Below are positions 45,691 through 54,496 of a stretch of 64,000 nucleotides of DNA, in pieces; position 1 is the stretch's first letter; each line of letters begins with the position of its first letter. Where the stretch lies: NCBI GenBank assembly GCA_030427505.1, contig JAUICH010000009.1, positions 62,001-126,000 of the forward strand, in the 5' to 3' direction. The notes under the pieces were generated by a model that searched no databases, was not told the origin of the DNA, and saw nothing but the letters and a program-made list of their open reading frames with translations. Source of the DNA: Verrucomicrobiia bacterium (GTDB lineage: Bacteria; Verrucomicrobiota; Verrucomicrobiia; Verrucomicrobiales; DEV007). A program made the position numbers and the translations under genes.

Positions 45691-45876
45691 TTACCGCCAG
45701 CCCGCCTGCTTCTCAATACTATTCTGCGTACCCCGGGCAATTTCGTCGCCCGGATGCCCCGCCACCGTCACTTTCCCCGGCTTCTCAGGATGTTTGAAGT
45801 GCCGGTGGCTCCCCTCCTGACTGCAGAGGTACCACCCATCCTTCTTCAGGTTCTTTATCATGTCCCGGACCTTCAT
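45691..45876 (-). CDS. hicA: HicA-family mRNA interferase toxin
   Basis: This 61-residue protein has the double-stranded-RNA-binding-like HicA fold: DMIKNLKKDGWYL, then GSHRHFKHP with the catalytic histidine, then GKVTVAGHPGDEIARGT and a final helix. It cleaves mRNA when free of HicB. All key residues are present, so the toxin is probably active. The pair sits between single metabolic genes rather than in a mobile region, which is common for chromosomal HicAB. Confidence 0.9.
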   Translation of the reverse strand: MKVRDMIKNLKKDGWYLCSQEGSHRHFKHPEKPGKVTVAGHPGDEIARGTQNSIEKQAGWR

Positions 45877-45982
45877 ACCGGCATCCGCTAAAGTAATACG
45901 GTAGTCTTCCTAAAGCAAAATCACGCCACTATTCAAGAAGCCGCCGGCCCCGCGTAGTCCTTGCCTTTGTTCTCTACCCAAT

Positions 45983-47161
45983 CTACCCCGCCACGCCCGC
46001 CGGGCTGCCTTGGTATTTCAGTTCACCCCCCACAAAGACGGCCTTCACCTCGAAGTGCTCGTCCAGAAGCACCACGTCCGCCAGGTAGCCGGTGGCCAGA
46101 TGTCCGCGGTCGTATAGTCCCAGGGAACGCGCCTGGTTCGCCGCGCAGGTCTTGGCCAGGTCCGGTAGCGGACGCCCGGAGATCTCAGCCACATTCTTAA
46201 GGCACTCGTTAAACTTCGCCGTGCTGCCCGCCAGGTTTCCTTCCGGAATGCGGGCCACGCCGTCTTTCACGGTGATGGTCCGGTGACCGCTCAGGGCGTA
46301 GTCGCCATCCCCCAGCCAGGATGCCGCCATGGAATCGGTAATCAACATCAGCCGGTCGCAGGAGCGGTGTTTGAATACGAGTTCGATCATTTCCGGCGCC
46401 AAGTGAATCCGGTCGCAGATGAGTTCGATCATCACTTCGTCATCCAGCAGACCCGCGCCCACCAGCCCGACGGCGCGGTGATGAAGGGGAGACATCTGGT
46501 TACAGTAGTGCGTCAGGTGGGTCAGTCCCGCCTGCCGGGCTTCCGCAAACTCCGCATACGTCGCGGCGCTGTGCGCGGCGGAAGTCGCGATGCCGTGCTC
46601 CGCCATGGCGCGAATAAAGTCCAACGCTCCCTCCAACTCCACCGCCAGGGACACCAGACCCACCGGACAGATCTCCGCCAGGCCCATCAGTTCCTCCACG
46701 TCCGGCTTCCGCATCTGCTGAATATCCTGAGCGCCTGCCTGCTTAGGATTCAAGTAAGGACCCTCAATGTGCATGAACGGCGTCCGCGCAAAGGGCTGCC
46801 CCTGCGCGCGGTAGGCCGCCCCGGCTTCCGCCATGGCCACCAGCGCCTCGGGACTCTCCGTCCAGGTAGTGGGCAGGAAGGTGGTCACGCCTTCGCGAAT
46901 CTTTGCCTCCGCCATGACGCACAGCGCTTCCAGGTTTCCTTCGGACACATCCCGGCCATTTGCCCCGTGGGTGTGGATGTCGATAAAGCCAGGCAGAGCC
47001 AACAGCCCGTCCGCTTCGAAACAGGCGGACGCCTTGGCGTCACCCGCCTCATCGGGATGACTGACGGCGGAAATGATACCGCCTTCACCCACCTCAATCG
47101 TGACGGGCCGGACTTCTTCGCCAGGGGTCACCAGGCGGCAATTACGAAGTTGCTGGATCAT
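45983..47161 (-). CDS. nagA: N-acetylglucosamine-6-phosphate deacetylase
   Basis: It removes acetate from GlcNAc-6-P, feeding amino sugars into glycolysis or cell-wall synthesis. The 392 residues contain amidohydrolase motifs: DIHTHGANGRDV, the metal Glu in IEGPYLNPKQAGAQ, His in ATSAAHSAATYAEF and THYCNQMSPLHHR, and the catalytic Asp in LITDSMAAS. The gene follows the sulfatase by 20 bases on the same strand. Together they suggest use of sulfated GlcNAc-containing glycans. No nagB or transporter is present here. Confidence 0.94.
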   Translation of the reverse strand: MIQQLRNCRLVTPGEEVRPVTIEVGEGGIISAVSHPDEAGDAKASACFEADGLLALPGFIDIHTHGANGRDVSEGNLEALCVMAEAKIREGVTTFLPTTWTESPEALVAMAEAGAAYRAQGQPFARTPFMHIEGPYLNPKQAGAQDIQQMRKPDVEELMGLAEICPVGLVSLAVELEGALDFIRAMAEHGIATSAAHSAATYAEFAEARQAGLTHLTHYCNQMSPLHHRAVGLVGAGLLDDEVMIELICDRIHLAPEMIELVFKHRSCDRLMLITDSMAASWLGDGDYALSGHRTITVKDGVARIPEGNLAGSTAKFNECLKNVAEISGRPLPDLAKTCAANQARSLGLYDRGHLATGYLADVVLLDEHFEVKAVFVGGELKYQGSPAGVAG

Positions 47162-47181
47162 GACTTGGGCTCCCGTATGGA

Positions 47182-48741
47182 TTACTCGCCTTTCTTCCCT
47201 TTTCCTTTGGCTGCCTTGTTAGGGTTTTTCGGACCTTCAAAGTCCGGATGCTTCGGTCCGCCGCCCGTATAGGGCCGGCCGTCAAAAAAGGCATCCCCCT
47301 CCCCATTGTGGCGTGGGTCTCCGGAGGCTTTCAACTCCGCCGTGAGCTGGCCGGAAAGCTCGCCCTTGATCTCCGCGTAGGCGGCGGCGTCCGCCACGTT
47401 GGTCATCTGGTCAGGGTCCTTGCGCAGGTCGTAGAGTTCTTCCTCCGGCCGCATCCCAAAGCACAAGTCATAGGCGCGGCGGTGTGCCTCGTCTTTGTCT
47501 TTGTTGTCGATGATGTAGGTCTTCGTGGGGCCGTTGTCCGTGTCCGCGTACCAGTTGCCGGGCATGGCGGCCTTCTCCCATTCCGGTGTGCCGTTGGGCC
47601 AACGGTCGGAACGGTAGTTGCGGATGTAGAGAAAGTCCGGCGTGCGGATGGCCCGCGTGGGATAGCCGCCCATGTCCGGCGCTTCCTGGCTGGGCACGTG
47701 ACGTTCCTTGCCCACCAGCACATGATCCCGGGCCGGTGCTCCGGCGGTGACCACGGGTACCAGGCTTCGCCCCGTCATTTCCAGCGGTACCTCCACCCCG
47801 GCGGCTTCCAGAAAGGTGGGAGCCAAATCGGTGGTGGAAACAAAGCCCTCCACTACCTGTCCCGGCTTCACCCGTTCGGGCCAGCGCAGCGCCAGCGGCA
47901 CGCGAGCTCCACAGTCATACACATTGCTCTTGCAGCGGGGGAAAGGCATCCCGTGGTCGCCAGTCATCACCACAATGGTGTTGTCCGCTTCGCCAATCTT
48001 TTCGAGAAGCTCCAGGGCGGCGGCCACGTCACTGTCGAAACGCTGCACTTCGTAATAGTAATCCGCCACGTCGCTACGGATCACTTCGCTGTCCGGGAAG
48101 AAGGGGAACATCTGCACCTTGGAAAGGTCCATGCCGCTTTCCTTACCCGTGCCCTCTTTGTAGGGCCGGTGCGGATCGCTGGCCCCCAGCCAGAAACAGA
48201 AGGGCGCGCCCTCTGGCCGGTCATCCAGGAATTGCTGAAACCCTTTGGGATACATCTTCCCCGCCGGGTGCGCTTCCGCCCATTTCCCTTCCAGCGTGCC
48301 GGGTCCGAAGGATTTCCGCCAGTGCCCGGTGTGGTAGCCCGCCTCCGCCAGGAGATAGGGATACACTTTCACATCCTGGGAAAGCGTGCCATACAGGCTG
48401 GCCCCCTGCTCCAGCCGCCAATGCCACTGCCCGGTCAGGATGGCGTTCCGCGAGGGCGTGCACGAAGGAGACGAGATGTAGGCATTTTCAAAAAGCACCC
48501 CCTCCGCCGCCAGACGGTCAAAGGTGGGGGTCTTCACCACCTCGTCCCCATACGCCCCGGCGTGAGGCCAGCCCCAGTCGTCGGCGATGCAGAACAGAAT
48601 GTTCGGCGGCTTCTCCGCGCTTCGAGCCTGTATCGGCAGGGCCCAGGCTCCCGCCAGGAGGAGCCCCATGGCCAGGGAGGCAAACCAGGTCCGGCGTCCG
48701 ATCCGGATTCGTCTCAATGTCGGGGAAGGATTTTCAAGCAT
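47182..48741 (-). CDS. Secreted type I sulfatase (N-sulfatase-like)
   Basis: The 519-residue exported enzyme has a signal peptide (ASLAMGLLLAGAWALPIQA) and the formylglycine motif CTPSR in SPSCTPSRNAILTG. Metal-binding IADDWGWPHAG and VVMTGDHGMPFPR are present. The overall shape, including the WHWRLEQG segment, is closest by eye to heparan N-sulfatase-type enzymes, but substrate prediction within sulfatases is weak. The Lys/Gly-rich C-terminal tail (NKAAKGKGKKGE) is unusual. It is the first gene of a sulfatase-nagA operon. It differs clearly from the sulfatase at 30026, so the two likely act on different bonds. Confidence 0.92.
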   Translation of the reverse strand: MLENPSPTLRRIRIGRRTWFASLAMGLLLAGAWALPIQARSAEKPPNILFCIADDWGWPHAGAYGDEVVKTPTFDRLAAEGVLFENAYISSPSCTPSRNAILTGQWHWRLEQGASLYGTLSQDVKVYPYLLAEAGYHTGHWRKSFGPGTLEGKWAEAHPAGKMYPKGFQQFLDDRPEGAPFCFWLGASDPHRPYKEGTGKESGMDLSKVQMFPFFPDSEVIRSDVADYYYEVQRFDSDVAAALELLEKIGEADNTIVVMTGDHGMPFPRCKSNVYDCGARVPLALRWPERVKPGQVVEGFVSTTDLAPTFLEAAGVEVPLEMTGRSLVPVVTAGAPARDHVLVGKERHVPSQEAPDMGGYPTRAIRTPDFLYIRNYRSDRWPNGTPEWEKAAMPGNWYADTDNGPTKTYIIDNKDKDEAHRRAYDLCFGMRPEEELYDLRKDPDQMTNVADAAAYAEIKGELSGQLTAELKASGDPRHNGEGDAFFDGRPYTGGGPKHPDFEGPKNPNKAAKGKGKKGE

Positions 48742-48905
48742 GCGTTCACCATGACCCTAAACCCCACGGCCGGAAAAGCGAAATTCCGCTGCTTGAGCAG
48801 GCTTCCAGTTGGCTCCCGGTTTTCCTTGCGGAGCTGTTTCAGACACTTTACATTCCCCTTCTCGCCGGGCCGGAGATCACTTCCGCCGCCCAGCGCCCCG
48901 GGAAA

Positions 48906-48979
48906 GCGGGTGTCGTTCAATGGTAGGACGCGAGCTTCCCAAGCTTGAGACCGGAGTTCGATTCTCCGTACCCGCACCA
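48906..48979 (+). tRNA. tRNA-Gly (anticodon CCC)
   Basis: A complete cloverleaf is seen: acceptor GCGGGTG pairs with TACCCGC (one G-U), anticodon stem CGAGC/GCTTG encloses TTCCCAA with anticodon CCC, and the T-arm is CGGAG/CTCCG around TTCGATT. The 3' CCA is encoded. It closely resembles the E. coli glyU-type tRNA except that the discriminator base is A rather than U. Confidence 0.95.
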
Positions 48980-49075
48980 TCTTTCTCCTTTCCCCGGCAT
49001 CCGGTTTCTCCAGGCCATCCTCGCTCGTTTTCGCGGCCTACAGAGGTGACGTTTTGGTAACAATTCCTTCGCGCA

Positions 49076-49097
49076 ATAGACCGGGCTTCCGGTCTAT
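49076..49097 (+). terminator. Hairpin downstream of tRNA-Gly
   Basis: ATAGACCGG (49076-49084) and CCGGTCTAT (49089-49097) form a perfect 9-bp stem with a four-base loop GCTT, about 97 bases after the tRNA. A T-rich stretch follows but no clean T run. It probably ends the tRNA transcript, and its presence argues against the upstream starts of the next gene. Confidence 0.6.
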
Positions 49098-49200
49098 GTT
49101 TAACGTTTCTTTCTCCGTGGATGAGTCCCAACAGAACCACGAGAAAAGAATTCTGGAAGCTCCCAAAAACCAGACCACTTCAAGTATTCAACCCACCTCT

Positions 49201-49788
49201 ATGAGAACAGATACGCTGCGCGACCCCAAAGAGATCTCCGAAGATGAGTTTCATGACAACGACGTCATCTACGCGCTCCGCACGGTCCATCAGCACCAGT
49301 CCAATCTGCTGATGCTGGCCGACCAGAAGGCGAATATTCTCATCGGTATCATGGTCCTGGTTCTCACCGTCCTGTTTACCAACCTCTCCTTCATTTCCAC
49401 GGCCATCTCAAAATTCACAATATCTTTCGCTAGCTTTTTCGTGTTCGAGGGCGCGTCTCTGTTTTTCGCTCTGCTGGTGATCATGCCCAAGACCGTGGGA
49501 CGGATTCAGCAGACAAAGATCGAAGACGTTCCCAATCCTTTCTTCTTCGGATTCTATTCCAGATTCCAACGAGACGACTTTCTGAAATACATCATCGGCC
49601 AACTGGACAACAGCCGGTCTGCCCGTTTCTTCCTGGCCAGAGATCTTTATGACATTGGGAAGGTCTTGAGCAAAAAGTACACCCTGCTCAAGTTCGCCTA
49701 TCTTTTGGCGGTTGCCGGGTTGCTGGTTCTTTTCTTTTCCGCCGGGCTGCATGTGGCCATGAATGGAGGCATCAAGCCGGCGCCCTGA
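49201..49788 (+). CDS. PycTM-like (Pycsar effector family, DUF5706) membrane protein
   Basis: The 195 residues match the transmembrane effector family of Pycsar anti-phage systems. LLMLADQKANILIGIMVLVL corresponds to the family's first helix, with a second helix (about residues 75-97), a cytoplasmic helical segment with FFFGFYSRFQRDDFLKYI, the block ARDLYDIGKVLSKKYTLL, and a final membrane helix. In Pycsar, a cyclase makes cCMP or cUMP that opens or activates PycTM to damage the membrane. No cyclase lies in this window, so the gene is an orphan or has another trigger. ATG 49201 is chosen because earlier ATGs (49054, 49096) lie before or within the tRNA hairpin. Confidence 0.8.
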   Translation: MRTDTLRDPKEISEDEFHDNDVIYALRTVHQHQSNLLMLADQKANILIGIMVLVLTVLFTNLSFISTAISKFTISFASFFVFEGASLFFALLVIMPKTVGRIQQTKIEDVPNPFFFGFYSRFQRDDFLKYIIGQLDNSRSARFFLARDLYDIGKVLSKKYTLLKFAYLLAVAGLLVLFFSAGLHVAMNGGIKPAP

Positions 49789-49824
49789 GTAGAAGGGACA
49801 GGGGCCAAACGGTCCCATCCTACT

Positions 49825-50559
49825 CTAACATGCTTCTAGTTTGTAGCCCACCCCGTGTACCGTGATCAGGTAGCGGGGTGACGCGCCCGCGTCTCCCAGC
49901 TTTTTTCTGAGCTGGGCCACACACTGGTCCAGGGTGCGTGTGGTACCGTAGTACTGAATGCCCCAGACGGCGTCCAGAATCTCGTCCCGGCTGGCCACCT
50001 CCCCACGGCGCTTGTCCAGATAGCGCAGGACTTCGATCTCCTTCGGCGTTAGCCGTTCGCGGCTGCCGTTCAGGCTTACTTCGTAGGTTTTCAAATCCAC
50101 CGTGGCAGATCCGACTTGGATGGGTTCCCTGGCTTTGCCGTCCCCGCCGCGGGTTCCACCGCCGCCAGCGGCGGCACGATCCATTTCGCAGCGGCGCAGA
50201 AGCGCGTTCACCCGAGCCACCAGTTCGCGCACGCTGAAGGGCTTTGTCACGTAGTCGTCCGCCCCACAATCCAGTCCCACGACTTTGTCGATCTCCTGGC
50301 CTTTGGACGTCAGCATCAGGATGGGCAGCCGGACGCCGCGCCGCCGGAGGCCTTTGCAGATTTCGTATCCGTTCCGGCCCGGCAGCATGATGTCCAGCAC
50401 CAGCAGGTCCGGCAATTCTCTGGCCATGGTTTCTTCCACCACATCCCCCCGCTCGCAGGCCGCCACGGCGTAGCCTTCACTTTGAAACACTTCGCTCAGG
50501 CCAAAGCGAATGTGCGGATCGTCTTCCACGATCAGAATCTTCGTTCCTTCGGATTTCAT
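49825..50559 (-). CDS. OmpR/PhoB-family response regulator
   Basis: The 244-residue regulator has a receiver domain with the acidic pocket VEDDPH, phospho-acceptor Asp in LLVLDIMLPGRNG, Thr/Ser switch MLTSKG and Lys in YVTKPFS. After an Ala/Gly-rich linker a winged-helix effector domain follows (LTPKEIEVLRYL, YGTTRTLDQCVAQLRKKLG, TVHGVGYKLE). Its ATG overlaps the kinase stop, so both are made from one message. Targets cannot be read from the sequence, but the secreted VWA gene upstream may be one. Confidence 0.95.
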   Translation of the reverse strand: MKSEGTKILIVEDDPHIRFGLSEVFQSEGYAVAACERGDVVEETMARELPDLLVLDIMLPGRNGYEICKGLRRRGVRLPILMLTSKGQEIDKVVGLDCGADDYVTKPFSVRELVARVNALLRRCEMDRAAAGGGGTRGGDGKAREPIQVGSATVDLKTYEVSLNGSRERLTPKEIEVLRYLDKRRGEVASRDEILDAVWGIQYYGTTRTLDQCVAQLRKKLGDAGASPRYLITVHGVGYKLEAC

Positions 50560-52727
50560 TTACTCCCGTATCTTGTTTCTTCCGCTTGGTTGTTCGCCAG
50601 TGGTAATGTCAGGACGAAACAGCAACCTCCTCCGTCGCGGCGCCGGTGGCGCACATCCCCCCCATGGGCCTGGGCAATCTGCCGGGCCAGGGTCAAGCCC
50701 AGACCGGAGCCTTCGATCCCACTGCTCAGCGAATCGTCCACCCGGTAGAATTTCTCGAAAATCCGTTCTTCATCTTTGCGGGCGATGCCCGGTCCGCGGT
50801 CCATTACACACACCTCCACCCTTTCCGGTCCGGAACCATCCGGTTTCACTTCCACTTCAATCTGGCCACCCGAACCGCCGTACTTCTCCGCGTTCGACAA
50901 GAGATTGAGAAGAACCTGTGAGAGAGCGTCCGGATCTCCTTTCACAACATAGCCGTCTCCCTCAATTTTCTCTGTCAAACGAATCTTGCCAACGCCCAGT
51001 TGAGGCCGGAAGTGATCCAGCGTCTGACGCGTCAGCTCAGCCACGTTTACCGGCTCGAACTGATAGCGCTTCTCGCCGCGCTCCATTCGGGAGAAGTCGA
51101 GCAGATTATTGATGAGGCGGGAAAGACGCCCCGCTTCCGTGGAAATAATGCCGGCGTATTCGGACCGTTTCTTGTCCTCCACCGGCCGGTCCGAAGAGAG
51201 GAGATCGGAGAACATGCGAATGGAAGTCAGGGGCGTCTTCAGTTCATGGCTCACGTTGCTGACAAAGTCCGTCTTTTGTCGGGCCAACCGCATTTCGCGC
51301 CCCACGTCCCAGCAGATCATCGCGCTGCCAATGGCAATGGCCGCGATCAGTACCACCACCATCAGCCACAGGACCAGGCGGGCATTCCGGGCCGCCTCGC
51401 TGATGGACTCCGGATTCATCAGATAGGCCGCGACCTCCCAGTGCGGCAGGATTTCGCCGATCTCCGTGGAGACAAAAGGGTGATCCCAATCCGCTTGGAA
51501 ACCGGGCACGTTGGAAGAAACCAACTCCCCCTTCGCGTCGAGCAAGGCCAGGCAAACTTCCGCTGGCGGATCGTCCGGCCGGCTGATCCGGCTCAGGCTC
51601 GCTCCCGCCAGTCCCGAGTAGTCGCTGATGATGGGCGCCAGTTCGTCGCGAATCTGCTCCAGATCGAGTTCCACCCAGAAGATCAAGGTGGGCAGGTTCA
51701 CGTTCCGGACCCAAAGCAACACGTTCAGGCCGTCCCGGTCAAAGCGGCTCAAGGCTCCGGCGGACTCGTCTCCCACCACCTCCTTGAGATTTCCCACATT
51801 GACCCGCAGCGAAGAAAAGGACTGGGGCGGAATCTGGGGAATCGCCATCCGGCTCATGGGTTCCGCGCCCGGTTTCTCGAGCGCCAGATCCTGGCTTGGA
51901 TCTGGAGAGGCCGCCGGGGGAGCGTTCGGCACCTGGGTCACCTCTATAGCCTGGTCCGCCATGGGCTCTTCTTTCTTTGCCAGCCCGTCCGCATTCAACT
52001 GGATGGCGCCTCCGTTGGCTTCCATCTGACGGTATTCCTCCTGCTGCTGAATCGGCGCCGGTACATTGCTGTAGCGGGAACGCAGTTTCCCTTCGGACAC
52101 GGACACCTTCATCTGCTGGTAGGCCGGCTCCGGCTCTTTCTTGGCTGCCGGTTTGGCGGACGCCTGTTCGAATTTGTCGTCCGCGCGAAGTTCGGGTTTT
52201 GGGGCCGGGACCGCTTCCGCCGCCACTTCCTCTATCGCATCCCTCTCGTCCCAGGTATCATTATTGACTGGGGAGACGTTGACGGAGCCGCTCAGCACGG
52301 GTGGCGCCTGATACCAGGTCGCTTCGCCGTTGTTGCTCAAAAACAGCCGGTTTTCGGTCAGGAACGTCTGCACCCGGCGGTCTTTCGACGTCATCAGAGG
52401 CGAACAAATGATCCCGTCCTCCGTGACCACCGCGCCTACCTTGGCCTGAGCCCACCGGGCCCGGAGGAGTTGATCGAACTCGTTGCGGAGAATTTCTTCA
52501 TCGTACTCCACCGCCATCTCTTCCACCAGGCCTTCGAAGAAGACGCGCACGTCGTCCATGTAGGCCTGCACGTCGCCCGCCAGGTCGTCCGTGGTGTCCT
52601 GCTGGAGCAGGGCCTGCTGGGTACGCGCGATGAGTTCCTGGTCCCGCAGCGAACGCGTGGCCAGCCAGGCCAGGGCCAAGCTCGGCCCTAACACTGCCAC
52701 CACAAACACTGCCGCGAATTTTTTCAT
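50556..52727 (-). CDS. Membrane sensor histidine kinase
   Basis: The 723-residue kinase has an N-terminal helix (about residues 5-22), an unusually long extracytoplasmic region of about 430 residues, a second helix (LVLWLMVVVLIAAIAIGSAM), and then the kinase core. The core has the phospho-His in FVSNVSHELKTPLTS, N box LSQVLLNLLSNAEKYG, G1 MDRGPGIA and G2 GSGLGLTLARQ. There is no HAMP domain. The sensor region includes an extended segment rich in Pro, Ala and Glu between two folded parts. It is the middle gene of a VWA-kinase-regulator run. Confidence 0.93.
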   Translation of the reverse strand: MKKFAAVFVVAVLGPSLALAWLATRSLRDQELIARTQQALLQQDTTDDLAGDVQAYMDDVRVFFEGLVEEMAVEYDEEILRNEFDQLLRARWAQAKVGAVVTEDGIICSPLMTSKDRRVQTFLTENRLFLSNNGEATWYQAPPVLSGSVNVSPVNNDTWDERDAIEEVAAEAVPAPKPELRADDKFEQASAKPAAKKEPEPAYQQMKVSVSEGKLRSRYSNVPAPIQQQEEYRQMEANGGAIQLNADGLAKKEEPMADQAIEVTQVPNAPPAASPDPSQDLALEKPGAEPMSRMAIPQIPPQSFSSLRVNVGNLKEVVGDESAGALSRFDRDGLNVLLWVRNVNLPTLIFWVELDLEQIRDELAPIISDYSGLAGASLSRISRPDDPPAEVCLALLDAKGELVSSNVPGFQADWDHPFVSTEIGEILPHWEVAAYLMNPESISEAARNARLVLWLMVVVLIAAIAIGSAMICWDVGREMRLARQKTDFVSNVSHELKTPLTSIRMFSDLLSSDRPVEDKKRSEYAGIISTEAGRLSRLINNLLDFSRMERGEKRYQFEPVNVAELTRQTLDHFRPQLGVGKIRLTEKIEGDGYVVKGDPDALSQVLLNLLSNAEKYGGSGGQIEVEVKPDGSGPERVEVCVMDRGPGIARKDEERIFEKFYRVDDSLSSGIEGSGLGLTLARQIAQAHGGDVRHRRRDGGGCCFVLTLPLANNQAEETRYGSK

Positions 52728-52827
52728 GATCCTTTACTCTGAGTCTTTCCTTCCTGTAATTCTACTCTGTCCTCCCCAACCGCGCCAAGCCTTCCGCCTC
52801 TGCTCTGATTCTTCAGACACGAGGACA

Positions 52828-52847
52828 GCGGGGCGTCACCGCCCCGC
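52828..52847. terminator. Strong GC hairpin between the VWA gene and the kinase
   Basis: GCGGGGCG (52828-52835) and CGCCCCGC (52840-52847) form a perfect 8-bp stem with loop TCAC. It lies 42 bases after the VWA stop (minus strand) and 100 bases before the kinase ATG. It may attenuate read-through or protect the VWA message; no T run is present. It may also be one of the dispersed palindromes. Confidence 0.5.
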
Positions 52848-52888
52848 CGCCTGTGGGTCCAATCCACCAGGTTTCGAACCAGCGCCGG

Positions 52889-54370
52889 TTACCGACTGAC
52901 CCTGGGTTTCCGGCTACTGGTCGAATCCTTTTGTTGGAACGGAACATTGCCGCCATTCTGTTGCGGGATTTTCACCTCACCTCCATTGCTCGCTTTGGAG
53001 TTGCTCTGCCGGAAGACATTCCATTGCAGGCTCTTCCGCGCGCGGTTATCCAGGCCTTGATCGTTCACCTGGTCTTTGTTTTCTTCCAGCAGATCGATCT
53101 CCCGCTGGATCTCTTCCTGTTTCGCCGCCGGGGCGCTGGCCTGGACACTGGTCAGCTTTGCGATCTGCCGGTCCACGGTTTCCCGGTATTTTCCAACCTC
53201 TCCGGCGTCCGCGAAGGCGATGGCGTCGCGGGTCACCGCCGCGTTGCAGAGCAGTTCGGCTTCCACCTGGACGTCGCGGTCCACCACGGACTCAGCCTTT
53301 TTCCGGTCGTTCGTGGCGTTCACAAAGACCTTCGCCTTCTGGTCCCGCAGGGTGGGCGCGCCGCCGCGAATGTCTTCGTAGTGCACGTTCACGTCCGCCA
53401 GGCCGAAGCGGCCGTCGTCGAGCTTGCGATCCATCTGGCAGCGGAGCAGGACGAAGCGATTCTGTTCTCCCGCCAGGTCGCCGAACTCCACCCGGGCGAC
53501 TTGGCCCCGGACCTCATCCTGCCGGCCGATGAACTCGATGGGCCGCACGCCTTCCGGGCAGCGAATTTCGAGAACAAGCCGCCGGGCCACCAGGCTCTGC
53601 AATTCACCCAGTTCCTGGCGGAAGACGCCGGTCAATGCCTCGACATCCGCCACGTAGTAGTAATTGGCGTCACTTGCCTCGGCGAGGGAGGTCATGAGGT
53701 CTTCATTGTAGTCGTCTCCCAGGCCGATGGTCGTCACCGGAATACCCTGGCGCGCCAGGCGGTGACCCAACTGGGCGATCTCCCGATTGCTGGACGGGCC
53801 CACATTGGCAAGGCCATCGGAGAGCAGCATCACCCGGTTCACGCGTTCGCCGGAGAGGAATTCCTGAAGTTGGTCTCCACCAGTCTTCACCCCGGCATAC
53901 AAAGCCGTGCTGCCACCTGCGTGAATGCGGCTGATGGTCCGCTTCAGGGCCGCCTTGTTTTCCACGCGGCGGGGCGAAATCAGCACCTCCACGTCGGAAT
54001 CATAGATCACCAGGGAGAAGACATCCCGTGGCGTGAGCTGGTCCACCAGCATCTGGGCCGCCTGCTTGGCCTGTTCCAGTTTCCGGCCGGTCATGGAACC
54101 GCTGCGGTCCAGCACCACGGCCAGATTCAGCGGCATGCGGTCCGGGCGTTTCCAGGCCTGGCCTTCCAGATCGATCTTAACAATGATCTCCTGGTCTTTT
54201 TCTCCCCTCATCAGAAGGGGCCGGTCCACGCGTGTCGTGAGCCTGATCCCCTCCTGGAGGTCCAGTTTGTCCATGGCACGCGCCGTGTTCCCGCCGGTCA
54301 TGGTTGCCGCGCCTGCCATCGCCGCGACCGCGAGAAGAGTTCCTACTACTTTGTCTAGGGTTCGTTTCAT
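52889..54370 (-). CDS. Exported VWA-domain protein
   Basis: The 493-residue protein has a signal peptide (VVGTLLAVAAMAGAATM) and a VWA domain with MIDAS residues in VVLDRSGSMTG (DxSxS), the Thr site GGSTALYAGV and Asp in LLSDGLANVG, so a metal-dependent adhesion site is intact. The remainder is beta-rich, then a Gln/Asn-rich tail. It resembles secreted YfbK-type VWA proteins. I chose the ATG at 54370 as the start of the signal peptide. It lies 160 bases upstream of the kinase on the same strand, and may act with the kinase sensor domain or be under its control. Confidence 0.86.
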   Translation of the reverse strand: MKRTLDKVVGTLLAVAAMAGAATMTGGNTARAMDKLDLQEGIRLTTRVDRPLLMRGEKDQEIIVKIDLEGQAWKRPDRMPLNLAVVLDRSGSMTGRKLEQAKQAAQMLVDQLTPRDVFSLVIYDSDVEVLISPRRVENKAALKRTISRIHAGGSTALYAGVKTGGDQLQEFLSGERVNRVMLLSDGLANVGPSSNREIAQLGHRLARQGIPVTTIGLGDDYNEDLMTSLAEASDANYYYVADVEALTGVFRQELGELQSLVARRLVLEIRCPEGVRPIEFIGRQDEVRGQVARVEFGDLAGEQNRFVLLRCQMDRKLDDGRFGLADVNVHYEDIRGGAPTLRDQKAKVFVNATNDRKKAESVVDRDVQVEAELLCNAAVTRDAIAFADAGEVGKYRETVDRQIAKLTSVQASAPAAKQEEIQREIDLLEENKDQVNDQGLDNRARKSLQWNVFRQSNSKASNGGEVKIPQQNGGNVPFQQKDSTSSRKPRVSR

Positions 54371-54496
54371 GCGCACACCGTGGCACGGAACGTCCCGGCT
54401 GTTGTCAGGCCCTGGTAAGGAGATTGTAAGGAAAATGTCAGCGGGAATAAACAAAGAACGCCGCGACTTTCCCCGCCATCACTCGCTCTGCTCCCG

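Noticed and set aside
47248-48948. A 566-codon plus-strand frame opposite the second sulfatase.
   Set aside because: The sulfatase strand has the CTPSR motif, signal peptide and metal sites; the antisense frame has none and mixed composition.
51000-54358. Two long plus-strand frames (563 and 501 codons) opposite the kinase and the secreted VWA gene.
   Set aside because: Both are antisense to genes with complete domain motifs and show antisense-type composition.
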